Of a DNA stretch of 42,383 nt, positions 41,977-42,383 are shown piece after piece (within the stretch, counting starts at the first letter, position 1; each line of letters begins with the position of its first letter). The stretch spans positions 1 through 42,383 of the forward strand of contig NZ_ARXV01000023.1 in the NCBI RefSeq assembly GCF_000756665.1, in the 5' to 3' direction. A program made the translations under genes and the position numbers. This DNA comes from Alcanivorax nanhaiticus. GTDB lineage: Bacteria; Pseudomonadota; Gammaproteobacteria; Pseudomonadales; Alcanivoracaceae. Under the pieces are notes generated by a model. The model saw nothing but the letters and a program-made list of their open reading frames with translations. It was not told the DNA's origin and made no database searches.

Positions 41977-42042
41977 GGGGTTCGGCCAACAAATTGGCTT
42001 ATTCGCTTCGCTGACCCCTTCGGGGCCGCGCTTCGCGCGGTT

Positions 42043-42067
42043 CGTCCCTCGAGCGGAACTCCTACAG
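42043..42067 (-). repeat. REP-like unit
   Basis: On the minus strand: TGTAGGAGTTCCGCTCGAGG, the REP head TGTAGGAG followed by a short TCC/GGA hairpin. Compare the units at 3450-3473 and 23524-23609. Confidence 0.55.
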
Positions 42068-42383
42068 CATTTACCTGGCTCCGTCCGTGTTCAGGCCTCG
42101 ACTGGTTTTCCTCGGTGATCTCTGTGGTAAAGCAGTCTTTTGATTACAGGAATCGCGACGTGGAGGGTGGGGTTGAGGCGCGTTGTTGCGTGCGGCCTGA
42201 AGCGCGTTGCAAAGAAAATTGTAAAATGTACGGCGGGTTGGAACTAATGGAAAATCGAAGCGGTCATAACGAATAGCTACGGATTGGCACCCCCCGATCC
42301 CCCAGTACCCTCAGCCGGTTCGTAGCTTATTTGGACTCCCTGATCTCTCCCCCGAGATTAGGGCGGCAAGCCTCCCTGGCAGC

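Larger units (their letters stand above)
41805..42383. other. Terminal gene-free interval of 579 bases
   Basis: Contains copy 3 of the GAAACTC-family repeat (41818-41976) and a REP-like unit (42043-42067). From 42070 to the end I see no gene or clear signal. Confidence 0.6.

Noticed and set aside
42120..42383. Partial gene at the window's end
   Set aside because: No long open frame or start signal was seen, so nothing can be supported.

Overview
The window looks like chromosomal DNA of a marine, probably hydrocarbon-using gammaproteobacterium. My best guess is an Alcanivorax-type organism. The grounds are moderately high GC, rho-independent terminators at many gene ends, a class 3 aldehyde dehydrogenase, an Mrp Na+/H+ antiporter operon and Pseudomonas-like REP elements. 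Genus is inferred from general knowledge, not from a marker gene. No rRNA, tRNA, CRISPR array, prophage or complete insertion sequence was seen.

Layout. 1-5.8 kb: a secreted glycine-rich protein, a small membrane protein, an MpaB/DUF2236-type protein, yajQ, and an unknown two-gene unit made of a beta-repeat-like protein and an 88-residue helical protein. 5.8-10.2 kb: a lipoprotein amidohydrolase co-oriented with an OprP/OprO-like porin, divergent from an aldehyde dehydrogenase. 10.3-10.7 kb: a perfect 51-copy GAAACTC array. 10.7-16.5 kb: an RND efflux pair (adaptor and permease), a DUF2059-like periplasmic protein and a DCC-family thiol protein. 16.7-19.3 kb: an OmpA-family protein translationally coupled to a seven-repeat thrombospondin type 3 lipoprotein. 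19.5-22.8 kb: cold-shock protein, YidH-like membrane protein, Nudix hydrolase, acyltransferase and RIO kinase. 23-28 kb: a small Cys-rich secreted protein, a sterol desaturase-family enzyme, two AraC regulators, an alpha/beta hydrolase and a possible ferritin-like protein. 28-32.6 kb: a stress-response block with an Hsp31/HchA-like protein, a MAPEG protein, a TPR-like protein, a GFA protein, a cupin lipoprotein with an internal stop codon, MdaB and a divergent HxlR regulator with an operator-like palindrome between them. 32.7-35.5 kb: polA. 36-41.8 kb: a six-gene mrp operon with fused mrpA-mrpB.

The most unusual signal is not a protein. Five intergenic loci belong to one dispersed repeat family built around the heptamer GAAACTC (TTCGAAACTCG cores, often in inverted pairs and sometimes joined to REP-like hairpins). 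At one of them the heptamer has expanded to 51 perfect copies. Other items worth attention are the OmpA/TSP3 pair, the amidohydrolase-porin pair, the interrupted cupin gene and the HxlR operator.
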